NCBI GenBank assembly: GCA_023627715.1
Contig: JAMAHW010000100.1
Location: 62,001 to 126,000, forward strand
Source: Periconia sp. R9002
Lineage: Eukaryota; Ascomycota; Dothideomycetes; Pleosporales; Periconiaceae
Direction of reading: 5' to 3'
Length of the DNA stretch: 64,000 bases
In this document: piece after piece, positions 11,904-23,206 of the stretch
Layout: each line of letters starts with the position of its first letter
Numbering within the stretch: position 1 is the stretch's first letter
Notes under the pieces: generated by a model
Told to the model about the DNA's origin: nothing
Databases searched by the model: none
The model's input: only the letters and a program-made list of their open reading frames with translations
Made by a program: the position numbers and the translations under genes

Positions 11904-13241
11904 TTAACAGAACAGAACTACGATAAATGGATAGAAGGTCATACATTTACCACATTCCTTTTTACAATTGGACTCGAAATGTCTTGGAGATCCGCAGTTG
12001 AAGCAACAATGTCGTGATTGCCAATTTTCTACTACCTCTTCCCATTGCTCTTCCCCTTCTGCAAGCTCCTTCATTAGTGCATCATGTAGAACAGTTTCTG
12101 AAATTCCCCTTTGATCTGTGTTCACACTAAGTGTCCCCGCCAGCCTATCAAGGTTGTCCAAGTCGTCGTTCCGTCCTAGCAGCTCAAGAAGATCAACGAC
12201 AGATGCTCGCCAATCTGATTTAACATCAAATTTCCTTGCAATCCTGGCAAGCTTTGCTTGAATTTTTACTTTCCATAATTCCATGGAGTCTGCGTTATGG
12301 TTTTCGGCAGTTGACGTGTCATGTTGTCCGCTTGCTTCGGCCGCAGACAAGATCGATAACAAGACCTTTGCGTACGCTGCTGCAGTAGCAGCAGCGTACG
12401 GCTGCCAACGTTTGTTTTTGTGGGAGTCAGCATAGTCGCAGATCCCTCGAATTACCAGGCATGGGAGGGTATTCATCAGTCCTGCTGCCTCCATTTCGAA
12501 ACAAAGAACTCCCCCTAGGTCTTTGCTTGACCGATCTCGGGTTTCACCGTCTCTCATAACTTGGTTTCCAGATGCTATTGTCCCATAGTGGATCTTTATC
12601 TCAGAGTCTGGCCGTTCTATTCGTTGCATCTCCTTGGCTTTGTCGCAGTTTTCGCAATACTCTCCATCGACATGGTTGTAGCTTGCTTCAAATAGAATGT
12701 CTGGGCCTGCCTCTGCACGTGTACACGTTTTGACCTTCTCACCAATTATCTCAATGTTGTGGAGAAAACTGATATAATGTTCGGAATGATGCGCTCGCCA
12801 CATGCTCACTGTGGTAAGTAGAGCGGTTGGTGGTTTGTTGAGACGTCCTGTTTGCCGGAATCCACCCGGTTCATTCTTCCCAAAATCGGACGGGATTACT
12901 CTGTGTCCGACAACCACATCACCAAGCTGAATGTCGTTGTCGCGACTGGGGACCCCTCCGCCAATGCCTACCATCAGGCCAAACTCGATCGATGTGAATG
13001 TTGATCTCATCTGCGCGGCGACCGTAGCCGCAGCGTTTGTTCCTGGATTATCTGACGGAAGGCATGCCATCACGACGTTATGACCGCTGATACAGCCCAG
13101 CACGTAACAGTTATCATCGTTCGATTTTCTTCGATGGCATTCATGCTTCTCATCTAGCAATGCGGTTGCTGCATTTAACTCTAGAGGCAGAGCGCAGATC
13201 CATCCGATTTTGTAGTCCTGGATGCGAAGTTTTGGCAGCAT
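11904..13241 (-). CDS. Nucleoside phosphorylase-like protein with C-terminal zinc knuckle
   Basis: Open frame of 445 aa from ATG at 13241. Residues about 8-300 match the PNP_UDP nucleoside phosphorylase superfamily as found at the N-terminus of many fungal NLR/STAND proteins (opening IGWICALPLE; GIGGGVPS; FEMEAAGL; IRGICDYAD). A helical segment of about 100 residues follows, then a CCHC zinc knuckle (CX2CX4HX4C, CFNCGSPRHFESNC) about 20 residues before the end. No NB-ARC or NACHT ATPase and no repeat domain follow. The last residues run into a hydrophobic, non-conserved tail just after a possible splice donor (GTAAAT near 11945), so the true 3' end may differ. It is a stand-alone effector-type protein or a truncated NLR gene, flanked by dispersed repeats. 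Confidence 0.75.
   Translation of the reverse strand: MLPKLRIQDYKIGWICALPLELNAATALLDEKHECHRRKSNDDNCYVLGCISGHNVVMACLPSDNPGTNAAATVAAQMRSTFTSIEFGLMVGIGGGVPSRDNDIQLGDVVVGHRVIPSDFGKNEPGGFRQTGRLNKPPTALLTTVSMWRAHHSEHYISFLHNIEIIGEKVKTCTRAEAGPDILFEASYNHVDGEYCENCDKAKEMQRIERPDSEIKIHYGTIASGNQVMRDGETRDRSSKDLGGVLCFEMEAAGLMNTLPCLVIRGICDYADSHKNKRWQPYAAATAAAYAKVLLSILSAAEASGQHDTSTAENHNADSMELWKVKIQAKLARIARKFDVKSDWRASVVDLLELLGRNDDLDNLDRLAGTLSVNTDQRGISETVLHDALMKELAEGEEQWEEVVENWQSRHCCFNCGSPRHFESNCKKECGKCMTFYPFIVVLFC
12371..12400. repeat. Perfect 13-bp hairpin inside the phosphorylase-like gene
   Basis: Arms 12371-12383 and 12388-12400 are exact inverted repeats with a 4-nt loop. They encode the alanine-rich segment YAAATAAAYA, so the palindrome may partly reflect alanine codons, but perfect pairing over 13 bp is more than that requires. 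Confidence 0.7.
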
Positions 13242-14212
13242 GTTGGAAAGCTAAAGATCGTTCTAGCTAGCTAGCATGTGCGAGGGGCAGCAGGATAAAA
13301 GCCCAAATCCTTGTTGCTGCGCCACAATCTTGCACTACTTCACTATCCAATGGGTGATTGGATATTATGCAATTACAAATATGATTGATTAGAAATGCCG
13401 TACCAGAAGCTCGCGCAGGGGACAATTGTAACTATAGACTTACCGGTACTTATCAAGTAACGAGCTATAATACATCTGTATATTCAAACCAGTGTTGATA
13501 CCGTGACTGATTTCACCAATCAATTGCGAAGAAGAAAGACACTTTAATTAGTAAAATACTAAATATAGAGCCTTAAAAAACGGCGAGTTAGGCAGGAAAA
13601 TATGTTTTTATAATCATATGGTCGTATGTAAAGGTAAAAACCAAATGTTTGTCTTATATACAAATTTTGCAATTTCGGTCACCCACATTCAGGTGGTTTC
13701 TTCCCAAGCTACTGGCCAACGTAGCCTAGTCTCGTCGTACACTTTTTCTTCAATATGAAATAGAAGCTATGCTAAATATAGCAAATGCCCTTAAAACCGA
13801 CAACATCAAAACCTCGGACAACCTCAGTGATCAGGAACACAGTTTTTGCGTACCTTTGGCTGTTTTGAGATTCTTACGCACTAAGCTGGTCGGCTATTGC
13901 TTACCTTCTCCTTGCCCGACTTCTTATCGTCCGCTCTTTATCACTTTACTTATCGTCACCCAACTCATTGTTATCCAAGTCATCGTCACTAGTACTTAAA
14001 AATTTGTATACATGGTGTGTCTACTCTGCTATGTCAGCTGAAAGTAAGAGTATCCATGACAAAAGAAAGAAAGAAAGAAATACATTGAATTCTAAAATTT
14101 CCCCCCTTCTCCTTCTCTAAGCTTTTTGTTTTTATGTGTTGTTGGCATGTTGATCAAGTTGTTAATATCGAGGAGATGGGACCTTGACTTGAGCCTTTAC
14201 TCATTCACTCAC
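13242..14212. other. Intergenic with repeat fragments
   Basis: Upstream region of the phosphorylase-like gene and 3' region of the GMC oxidoreductase gene. It contains fragments of repeats C and A (13485-13630). A GAAA microsatellite-like stretch lies near 14063-14080. The open frame at 13769-13999 has no recognisable features. Confidence 0.5.
13485..13630. repeat. Composite of repeat C (MITE interior) and repeat A fragment
   Basis: 13485-13558 matches 971-1043 (interior of the MITE-like element), sharing ACCAATCAATTGCGAAGAAG. Immediately beyond it, 13576-13630 matches the right end of repeat A (AAACGGCGAG ... GGTCGTATGTA). The adjacency suggests the two are parts of one larger decayed element, or a nested insertion. 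Confidence 0.65.
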
Positions 14213-16606
14213 TCACTCCTTGTTGAAGATGACCTCGACCGCCTTCGTACTCATGGTAAACGTCGGCAGGTTAACAAACGAACCTGGAACCCGGGGCCAC
14301 ACACTCGCATCTACAATCCTAAGCGCTTCGACGCCCTTAACGCGGAACTTGGAGTCGACGCACGCTTCGGCGGCGGTGGCATTTGGGGGGCCCATGCGGC
14401 AGCTAGATGTGGCGTGGTGGCTGAATGTCTCATCCTTGATTCCTTGGGCGAGTGATACGTCGGGGCTGGGCCAGACGCGCTGCGAAGAGGTGAATCATTA
14501 GTAGGTGGATATATAGGGTGGGGCGAGGAGTTGGAGAGTAAGTTTACCTCGTAGGGAATGCCCGTGTTGTCGTATCCGCGGAAGAGAAGCTCGGCGGCTT
14601 CGGAAAGAGCGGTCAGGTCCCGGTCAGCGTTATTTTCGAAGAAGTGGAAGTTAATAGCGGGTGTCATGCGCGGATCTTTAGAACGCAATTGGACGGTTCC
14701 TGCTGGGTTGGCAGTTTGCATCTTAATCACTGGAGAGGGGGATAATTTTACATGGTTAGCAAAGGTCGAAAAATTGGGCGAGATTTTTTTAATGGATTTT
14801 GGAAAGAGCTCTCATTCAAAAGAGACACATCGGACGCGCATGGGATACGTACCAGATGTAGACCAGTAGTGTGGGTCGCTGGAGAGATTGGAGTAGCCCG
14901 GCCAGAACCCAGGCTTGACGCCCGTGGGGGCGCTGCCGAAGCAAAGATCAGACTCCTCGTTCCAAGACACACTGCTACGACTGTTGAAAAGCAAGTATGC
15001 CGCAGATGCATACGGACCGGTGGCGTTGGTCTGCCACATGACGAAGCATGGGTCTGAGGCGTCAAAGGTGCCGGTGCAGGGGCCGGAAGTGTTGAGCCAG
15101 GGCTCTTGTGCGCGAATTGTGACGCTCGTCTCGTAATTGTCTTGCATAAAGTTGCCCTACATATGAACGTATAAGTTTTGAGCGTGACTAAGGGGCGAGA
15201 GATTTGAACATACGACGGCAGGAAGATCCATCACAACTGGAATATCGAGAGCCTCCAGTTTCTCGCGTGGACCGATACCGCTCAACTTCAGGATCTGGGG
15301 CGTGTTGAACGTGCCTCCGGAAATGATGATTTCTTTTCCGCGTACCGTTCGCACCTCTCCTTTCTGCGATGCGTTGTATTGTCCACCGGCCGAGTAAAGC
15401 CCCTCTCCTTTCTGGTACTCAATCGCAACTGCCTTGGGACCGGTTTTACCCTCCTCGAAGATGATTCTTTGGGCCAACGAGTGAAGACTAATTGTTAGCG
15501 GATGCCCTGCAGCAACCACAGCGTTAAGATGTCTTGCGATGCCGCTACGGGAAGCAGTCTCAGGGTCTATGGCGCTTAGGGCTGCATAGGTAGATGGCTT
15601 GTAGCGATCCGTGTCAACCCTATTAAGATCGCGGCCTAAGCGCCGAGCGAGGTCTTCGGTGCCGTTAGGGTACTCGCCCTCAACTTCACGGATAATTTCA
15701 GAGAAGAAGCTGCGGACATTGGGGAATTCGGCTACTGTCTCGAGGGTTCCGGGAGGGCTGCTGACCTAGCAAAGGCAGACATCGTCAGTCTCTACTCACG
15801 CAGATCTTTTCTGGTTGATTTTCTGGCAAAATCCTTCGAACATACCTTAATGAAGCCATCGTGGCCGTGGCCCGGAGTTCCCTCAGGTACATACGTAGCA
15901 TTTTCCAGCGCCATAAGATGGCGACGCATTTCCTCATGTCTCCAGGAGTCATCGCCCGTCAGCTCCGCAATATAATCCCATTCGCTATCAGGCGCCCAAA
16001 CAACGTTCATCGCATTCACCTGCGAACTGCCTCCCAGAGTGCCACCTCGTGGGTATAGGATCCCTGCATTAAGCACCTTCGTTCAGTACCGTTTAAAGGT
16101 GGAGGATGTGCAAAGCTTACGGTGTAGAGCCGGCTGGGGGATCTAAGCCGACATAGTAGGATCCATTTCTCAGCGTGTAAGCATATTTGGAGTCCCGAAC
16201 AGCCTGCGTCCTGTTGTCAAAGTGTTCGACAAAATACTGCCACGAATGCGGCGCGTGTTCAGCGGCATACGCAAAACTTAGTTCATTCAGTCAGTAGGGC
16301 TGCACAAGGCAGATAAAAGTTGGGGGAGGATCAAAACTCACCGCGCGATCATAAGCTGATTGATGTCTTGGTGATGATCGCCTCCCGCTTCAATAAGAAA
16401 GACTGAGGCCCCCTTTTGCGCTAGGCCAGCTCTGTCATTTAGATATTAATGGAAATTCTGCAATAATCTTCAGTGTAGACGTACGCCAAAGTCCCCCTTC
16501 CGGGACCCGATCCAACAATAACGTAATCATATTCTTTGGTGTCAGGCGGCGAATATGCCTGTACGATGCCGGCGCTGGCTAGCAATGCAGCCACTAGCTT
16601 CATCAT
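14213..16606 (-). CDS. Secreted GMC oxidoreductase (one phase conflict)
   Basis: Eight exons by eye, 5' to 3': 16485-16606, 16342-16431, 16121-16276, 15846-16063, 15214-15765, 14853-15156, 14548-14729, 14213-14479 (about 630 aa). An N-terminal signal peptide (MMKLVAALLASAGIVQA) is followed by the FAD Rossmann motif YDYVIVGSGPGRGTLAAG (spanning the first intron), the GMC signature GGTLGGSSQVNAMN, SGGTFNTPQILKLSGIGP, and the C-terminal active-site region SHHATSSCRMG plus VDASVWPRVPGSFVNLPT. These flavoenzymes oxidise alcohols or sugars with O2, or dehydrogenate them, and are often secreted. One junction does not fit: joining 16121 to 16063 with canonical GT/AG leaves the frame one base off, although both flanking exons are strongly conserved. 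That may be a sequencing indel, an unusual splice or a real lesion. The gene lies about 3 kb left of the RiPP-like cluster and could be an accessory enzyme; that is a guess. Confidence 0.82.
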
Positions 16607-17610
16607 GACTCTGTTTTCCAATAATAAAAGAAATTTTCGAGTAACGAGATCGCGACACGTAAAAACTAGGTACGAGAAGAATAAGAGTATAGTAAAGTAC
16701 AGCAGTGATAAAGATGAGTTGCTGCTGTTGTTGTAGCCATTATTGACGTAGTCGGAGCCACCAGTTTATATACACATAGATTGAGATATACTGAGAGCCT
16801 ATTCAAGCAATGATGTACAGCAACACCTCTAATATACATCAATGATAGATTAGATTTTAGAGGTATACGTCATGCTGGATACGTAATGCTGAACGGTTAA
16901 TGCTGTTCCGGCGATACCAATCCCTAAAGATCGTCGAGGTATGTACAGGATACCAGTTGAAGCGCCTAAAAGGGAAAACAATTTGGTATCAGAGGTGTTG
17001 GCATTCATCATTGTTTAGATAGGCTCTTACATCGGGATTGACACTAGTCCTAAAACTCTAGTAGGTTCTCAGCAGAAGCCGCACAGTGTCACTAACCTGC
17101 TGTGCCGTGCTCACGGCTCCTCTACAACTAACTATTAAACACGCAGCGCTGCTTTATCAGTCATAACTTAACCTAGCGCTTAGGGGGTGGCGCAGTGCTC
17201 TCCTGTAACTAATTATAGTAATGAATGAACACTGTATCACTAATATACCGAATACAGGAACCTCAACAAACGGCGAGTTGGACAGGAAAATCTGTTTCCA
17301 TGGTCCTATAGTCGTATGTGGTGGAGAATGCAATTTGTATATTAACTAATGTAAAGATTAATCACCCCACGCTCACAGGAAAAGAAGGAATGTAATATCA
17401 TAATAACTACACGTAGGAAGTACTGAGATGATGAGACCCGCTACACAAGGAACTAATAACAAGCGCCGATAATGACTGAAAAGACATAAAAGCATTTTAA
17501 AAACGAATCAAATCTCACAAAATTAGATCATAAGTGTTGGGAACGGCAAGGTATGAGGCAGATGTGTTTGCGCAGTAAATTCTAGCCCGCAAGCAAGATA
17601 TTGGCCGAAC
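16607..17610. other. Intergenic with repeat A copy
   Basis: Promoter side of the GMC gene. It contains dispersed repeat A copy 2 at 17151-17320. No gene seen. Confidence 0.5.
17151..17320. repeat. Dispersed repeat A, copy 2
   Basis: This stretch of about 170 bp is similar to 11464-11660 in the same orientation, with an internal deletion of about 25 bp relative to copy 1. Most differences in the blocks I compared are transitions. The two copies bracket the phosphorylase-like and GMC genes. Confidence 0.8.
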
Positions 17611-18417
17611 TCAACCGCTGGCGATTAGAGGCAGCCTCTTCATGTACCTGATAACATAATGTCCCCATTTGTCTTCCGTGACCCCCTCTTCAGTTGCCTC
17701 AAGCGCTTTTGCCCACTTGACCCCAGGTGGTTGGGGCGCGTACTCATCCAAGTCAAGGTCTAATTCCTTGACTACCTGATATCCAAATTTTGCATATGCT
17801 TTCCATGCCTGATCAGACGAGTGCACCCAGGTGAAGATACCAAGGCGGTCTGCTATGTCGGCGCCGTAATTGATGAGTGCACTGCCGACACCACGGGATT
17901 GATGCGATGGAGCGACAATGAGGCCGATTACAAACATACACGACGTGCCAGGAGGCATTAACTCAGACATCATATGCTGCATATCGGCGTCTTCAAGCGC
18001 ATGAAGACGGTTGATGCCATTTTCTTTGACCGGTTCGCCTTTTTGATCGTTGTTTTCTTCTTTTCTCTCTTCGTCTTTCTCTTGTTCTGCATGCTGCTCT
18101 GGCATCGGCGCCATATCACTCGGTCCCTGCCGCGGTATCTTGGACACGTCGACGCCCCTGAACCCCCAGCCCGCATGGCCCACAATCTCACCTGATTCCT
18201 CGTCTACAGCTTTGACGTATACATAAGTGTCCCGATGAAGGGTCGCGAGAAACCCATCTCGAGACACTTCATACATCACGAATGGCTGGGAACCAAGCTG
18301 TTTCACTATCGTGTGTCTATCTGTTGAGAAGGCTTTGGCAGTAATTTGCGCACAAGCCGGAATGTCTTTGTATTGTAGAGGTTGAATCGACAGTGGCACT
18401 GAGTTGTTTTCCGCCAT
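17611..18417 (-). CDS. GNAT-family N-acetyltransferase
   Basis: The frame gives 268 aa from ATG at 18417 (MAENNSVPLSI). It could extend in frame to ATG 18471, and an open frame without ATG runs to 18642. The acetyl-CoA signature lies in VIGLIVAPSHQSRGVGSALINYG (the Q/R-x-x-G-x-G/A core is QSRGVGSA), preceded by a beta strand and followed by the usual 'AYAKFGYQ' segment. The insert between about residues 105 and 155 is acidic and lysine-rich and low in complexity. This type is common in ascomycetes and acylates small molecules or proteins; the substrate cannot be read from sequence. It sits 1.3 kb left of the first UstYa-like gene, so a tailoring role is possible but unsupported. Confidence 0.8.
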   Translation of the reverse strand: MAENNSVPLSIQPLQYKDIPACAQITAKAFSTDRHTIVKQLGSQPFVMYEVSRDGFLATLHRDTYVYVKAVDEESGEIVGHAGWGFRGVDVSKIPRQGPSDMAPMPEQHAEQEKDEERKEENNDQKGEPVKENGINRLHALEDADMQHMMSELMPPGTSCMFVIGLIVAPSHQSRGVGSALINYGADIADRLGIFTWVHSSDQAWKAYAKFGYQVVKELDLDLDEYAPQPPGVKWAKALEATEEGVTEDKWGHYVIRYMKRLPLIASG

Positions 18418-19763
18418 GATAGCAGCACAACAGCGACGATGTTCGGCGAACCTGTTCGCAAACGTTATCATGGGTGAGGGAAACACCGTAAACCGCTGCC
18501 TGGTGACGAACTTGAGTAAAACCGCTCTTGATTTGAGCAAGTATGTTTTTCCGTTACTAAATGCACTTGAGTCTACTTGATCTCGGGGAAAGTAACTGTG
18601 GGATTGTCGGCGACTTTCTCGAGGAGCACTCGCGGGGGGCAAGCTGTACCTTGGATCAATCCAAGTCGGGTTGCTTTCGCAGCTGTTGCAAGTCCTGACG
18701 AGTCAAGCTGGGCTAATCATCAAATGACCTAGATAAAAATTAGCGTTACATTACCATACTACTTCGCATTGACGGCAGATGCTGTGCACAAAGTACAGCG
18801 CTGTGTGGGGTCAGTGTAGAGGCGGTGAATTCACCCCGCAAAGTCATTATGGGGCAGCTGAAACATACTCTTCGGGCCTATCACCTTCCCGGAAGCATGT
18901 TGGCTGCGAGCAGGGGTCTTTCAAAATTGGTCTTGGGTCCGGGGAGGGTTGCCACGGGTGGTAAGGTGCACCTCGAGGTTCGTTGGCATCAACTGGTCAC
19001 GTGCACCATGCTTTGCTTACCTGCATTTACAAACCACGCTAATGCCGCAACACGTTACGATTCCTTATTAAGCTTTTTAGCATCCTGATCGTCCGCCAAA
19101 TTTACTCTTATCTTATTGCCCTAAACCTTGCGTTATGTCCCCAACAGGATCTACGGGTGTCAGCGGCTGATATGCAGATGCATGTCGGTTTACGGATGTC
19201 TGAGCGTTTTGCATAATGATACCATCTGCTCTACTTGTGGCGACGTGCAGCAAGATAGAGCGTGGTAAAAGTACAGGCATGTTGATGCAGTGCACTTGTA
19301 TTCACTCGCGGTTTCGCCCTAATCTCCAGTCAGACAAACTAGCGTGCAGATATGCTATGACGGCGTTTGGCATGCCGTTGACAATTGCGAGTGCAAGCTA
19401 CTCTTCGTTGGCTACTGAGACGGTTCACGTGGGTTCCTATGCTTGTTCATCAGGACTGGCTGTCGGCCGGGCAGAATGTGGTTTCGCTTGCAGCGACCGG
19501 CGTTGCGAGGATTATGCGAACAAGGAATCGTTCAATACAGCGGACCCATGCAAGTTAGACAAATAGTCAAAGTATTGTGATCAGTCACATCGGTTTCTAT
19601 AGGATTGAGTCACGAGGTAGCCTGGCAGCTGTTAAAGAATCGTGGAAGGGGTTAAAGCTTTTCCCACCTTTCTTTTCGTTTCGATTCCATTGACTCCCCT
19701 CTAACCAAAAAATCTGAATCTGTGGAAGAAGAATTTTATAAATCATCAGTTTTCAAAATCAAC
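18418..19763. other. Intergenic, divergent
   Basis: Region between the GNAT gene (minus) and the first UstYa-like gene (plus). A TATAAA lies about 25 bp before the ATG at 19764. The open frames at 18825-19088 and 19216-19566 show no recognisable domain, signal peptide or splice partners and were not called. Confidence 0.45.
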
Positions 19764-20453
19764 ATGCCTGCTGAGAAGACCATCTACCAAAGAGTGTAAG
19801 CCTTCACGTTAGAAATCGCACAATGCTCGTTTCACTAAGCTCAGTATAGCCCAGACGAGGAAACTGCGTCTTCTGACCATCTCCTACAAGAGATCTCTGT
19901 TTCTCTTGTCCCGGAGTCAAAATGGCGCAAGGCAAAACATCTTGCAGGCAAAGCCATAGTCTTGGCTCTTGTTACGTGGGGCATCGTCAGTCTCGTGCTC
20001 CAAGCCTATATCAGCATCAAATCCCACAAGAAGATATCTTGTGACTGCGGTGCTAGCATCGCCGAAGCTTTGACTCTCGACTGCAAATACGACACAATGG
20101 CTGCGGCATGGTTGCCTCCAGCTTGCCGTGATGATGAATTGAGCGCCGAATTCGACCGCAACGGTCCTGGTCCAAACGGCCAGTGGTACTACTGGTCCGA
20201 TCCGCACCGCAAGCACGAACTTACTCTAACGGAGCTTGCTAATCTTGCGGATACGGGAGAGCCATTCTTCACTGAATGGGCGTGGCATGTTGCCCATTGC
20301 ACTTACTACTGGCGCAAGCAGGATAGGGGCAAGGCGTACATGGATTCTGCGGATTTGTATGGCCACATTGTGCATTGCGAGGAGGTCATCTTCAGCGATA
20401 GAGAGGCCACAATCATGTCCGGCATTGGGTTGAACAAGACCTCTTTTCAGTGA
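19764..20453 (+). CDS. UstYa-like membrane oxidase 1 (divergent subtype)
   Basis: Two exons: 19764-19795 and 19850-20453 (211 aa). It has a short N-terminal tail, one transmembrane helix (about residues 46-66), then a luminal domain with paired motifs HVAHC (about 158) and HIVHC (about 185), the hallmark of UstYa/DUF3328 proteins. It shares with the genes at 23.2 and 24.1 kb a pattern CDCG-x5-A...C.YD..A.AWLP..CRDDEL that canonical UstYa proteins lack. In ustiloxin, phomopsin and asperipin pathways these copper-type oxidases are implicated in oxidative cyclisation of the peptide core. This gene marks the left edge of the cluster and converges with the MFS gene. The small first exon is supported by splice signals and frame only. 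Confidence 0.82.
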
Positions 20454-20826
20454 CGTAAGTGGCGTCTTTGGTAGATCTAAGGGGGTCCATATATGAGTCG
20501 TTGTGCACAATGTCGATTTTCTTTTCCGCTGCCAGCATGTTAACTTCGACATCTCCCGTAGCTTCACCTATCGTTGAATAAATCAACTCTTGTTTCCGCA
20601 ATGCATGATTTATCAAGGTAGATTCTTTGTGACTTACCGATTTCAAGATAATCGACATCTGATTCTTCTTTGTGCAATCGCAAAGCCCCGTCAACTTACG
20701 GATAAAAGAGCCTCCAGGGATACAAAAACATACTTCAGAGTCAATTGCTAGATCAATGAACAAAAGAGTCCCAAATCTGTAGCAGCAATAAAATTTTTGC
20801 TCTGAATTCCTGAGATTGCAAAGGCA
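20454..20826. other. Short convergent spacer
   Basis: 3' ends of UstYa-like gene 1 (plus) and the MFS gene (minus). No feature seen. Confidence 0.4.
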
Positions 20827-22465
20827 CTATCTAGCTAGGAATCTGCTCGCTGTATACGCTGCCATCAAAGATGAAAATGCGCTCTGCAGAAATACCCAAT
20901 GCAGGCTTCGTGCACTTCCTGAAACATGCACGAGAGATAGAACTATGCTGCTTAGAATTGCAGACAGTATCTGCGGCGCAGATATGGCTGCATTGTGTAA
21001 TCCCATGACTGATGCCGAAGTAGTACAGTCCAAGCTCAACCCGTCTGTCTTTTCCTCGTCGGCTTCCTTACTCTCAGCAAGCTCAGTCCCAATAATGGCA
21101 TAAGGGGTCCACACTGTGAAGGCCCACGATATACCTGCCACTGCCACAACTATTGTACCACCGGTGCTAGTTGTGACCCATTGAGTGCTTATCATAAGGG
21201 TAGCCAACAGAATCTGAGACGCCGCCCAAAGCCGGGACATGATCAAAGTCCATTGCACCTTCGATTGTAGGGGATCAACGGCTCTCCCGATAAGATGTGA
21301 TAAGACCAGATTTGTCACTAAGGACACTACAGCAAAATTTAGACTCCCAAAAGTACCCAAATAAGTAGCCTTCTTTCGAATGAGATTTTCTGCCTCAGGA
21401 TTAACGCTGGGAGCGGCCTTATAGATGGATTCAGTGTAAAGCTCGGCGATATACCTTTACATTCTCTTTAGCTTCAATGAAAAATGCATACGAAGAGAAC
21501 TCAGAACCTACGTTGTGGAGTAATAGAGAAATGGGAACCATCCCATCCACGACCAAAACTGTACGTAGAGGACCTGCCTTATCTTCCTCGGAACCCGTGT
21601 CCATGTGCGTCGTAGATGATGAATCATGGATTCAATCGATTTTGTGGATCCCATCTGTACACTTTGGGATAAGGTTTTCTCCTCCAGACGCCAACAAGTC
21701 CAGCCGATAGAAACCATCAGTGCAGCAGACGCCAATAAGCACAAAAATTGAAATTGTGATGTGTTTGGTAATCTAAACCAATCCACGAGTGACATTGATC
21801 CTGCGATGTAACCAAAGATGTTACCGACACCCGCCATGTAGCTGGCCCATGCGTTTACCCGGGCCTGTTGGTGAGCAGGACAGTTGTCCACGATCATTGC
21901 TCTCAAAGCGACTTGAACAGTCGCGACGGCGATATTGAGGCAGTAAACGAAGACTACTGCTAGGACGATAGCCAATTTCTCAACAGACCTCGGTGGAAGT
22001 GACGAGCAAGTATCGAAACAACCGGAAACTGTTTGAGCCAGCTCTTTAGATCTTGATAGAGCGATGATTGCTGTGACTGTGGCTATGGTTCCCACAATAG
22101 CGAAAGGACGACGTCGACCCCATCGACTGTGACAATGATCGCTGTAGACTCCAATGACAGGCTGAACGATAAGACCACATAGCGGAGCAGCTAGCCAGAC
22201 AAGCGGGGTCCAAGATTTTGCAAGACCCAAGGAGATGAGAAAAGGCTGGGGTGTTCATGTCAATTACTGTGAGAAAGAAGACTCAGATATACGTACAGCG
22301 CCGTTTGAAAGTACAACTGACCAGACTACCTGCAGCCTAACACGCAATTCAGTCAATGCATTTATGTTTTGAAGTGAAGAACACTCACCCTCCAAGACCA
22401 CACGTCAAAGCGAATAGATTCTTCTTATACATGAAACGTTGACTTTCTACACCATTCGAGTACAT
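20827..22465 (-). CDS. MFS transporter (GPH/sucrose-transporter-like)
   Basis: Four exons, 5' to 3': 22389-22465, 22297-22336, 21512-22245, 20827-21454 (492 aa). Hydrophobic throughout, fitting about 12 transmembrane helices. The motif SRWGRRRPF after helix 2-3 and the overall layout resemble the sucrose/alpha-glucoside H+ symporter (SLC45/GPH) group rather than the drug-export DHA families. It lies inside the RiPP-like cluster between UstYa-like genes 1 and 2, and diverges from gene 2 across 741 bp. Export of the cyclic peptide is the natural hypothesis, as with transporters in the phomopsin cluster, but the family resemblance is to sugar importers, so this is open. Confidence 0.85.
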
Positions 22466-23206
22466 TTTGTGGCTAGCAGGAAGAATCTGCTGGCTGATAA
22501 GCAATAACAATGATAATCAATCACTACTGATGTTTTGAAAATTTTGACTGGTGTACATTGAGCGAGATTGTTGATTGAGAGAGTTTCGATAGATTGGCCA
22601 GCTAGTGCACAGGTGTTGTGAAGCTTTAGGAAGAGTCACTGCGTAGCTAGTAGCACGCTTCTGAATATTGCATCCCGGACGTTCTGCATCTTCCCCCCCC
22701 TCTTTTCGTCAGCAACTCGGTTCCGTAGAAGCTAGACCCAAGTAACACACTCGTGCATCCGCCACCCGCTGAGATACCCTGCACGGCCCAAGCGTTTTGC
22801 ATAACCCCATTTTTTTATACCCTGACGGTCTACCGCACAAAGCTGGTCACAGGGTCCACAGAACTATACGAGGAAATCAGCCGGATGCATTCAGCTTTTA
22901 AGTCTCGGGCCGAAAAGAAGTTCGCGAAATGTTTAGCTACTATGGTATGTTCAGGCCTAGGTGGGACTTGATCAGCCAAACTGTTATGCATGTTAATCAG
23001 AAAATACCAATAAGGTTATGCTATACGATGGGGATGATGCTTTGTATGTCGACCTTCTTCTTCTGGATCAGCGTGAATTGCTCGCTGAATGTTGTGTAGC
23101 GACCATCTATCCGACAAACCGCGACCCCCAAACACAGGGAGGGACTCATTCCCCCTTTACTCTTCTTTTCAAACTCCCCAGAAACTCCTCCATATTTGCA
23201 AGCCCT
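22466..23206. other. Divergent promoter region, MFS / UstYa-like 2
   Basis: 741 bp between two divergent starts, probably a shared promoter. No specific operator motif identified. Confidence 0.4.

Noticed and set aside
19216..19566. 116-codon open frame left of the RiPP-like cluster
   Set aside because: No recognisable domain, signal peptide or splice partner; a frame of this length occurs by chance.
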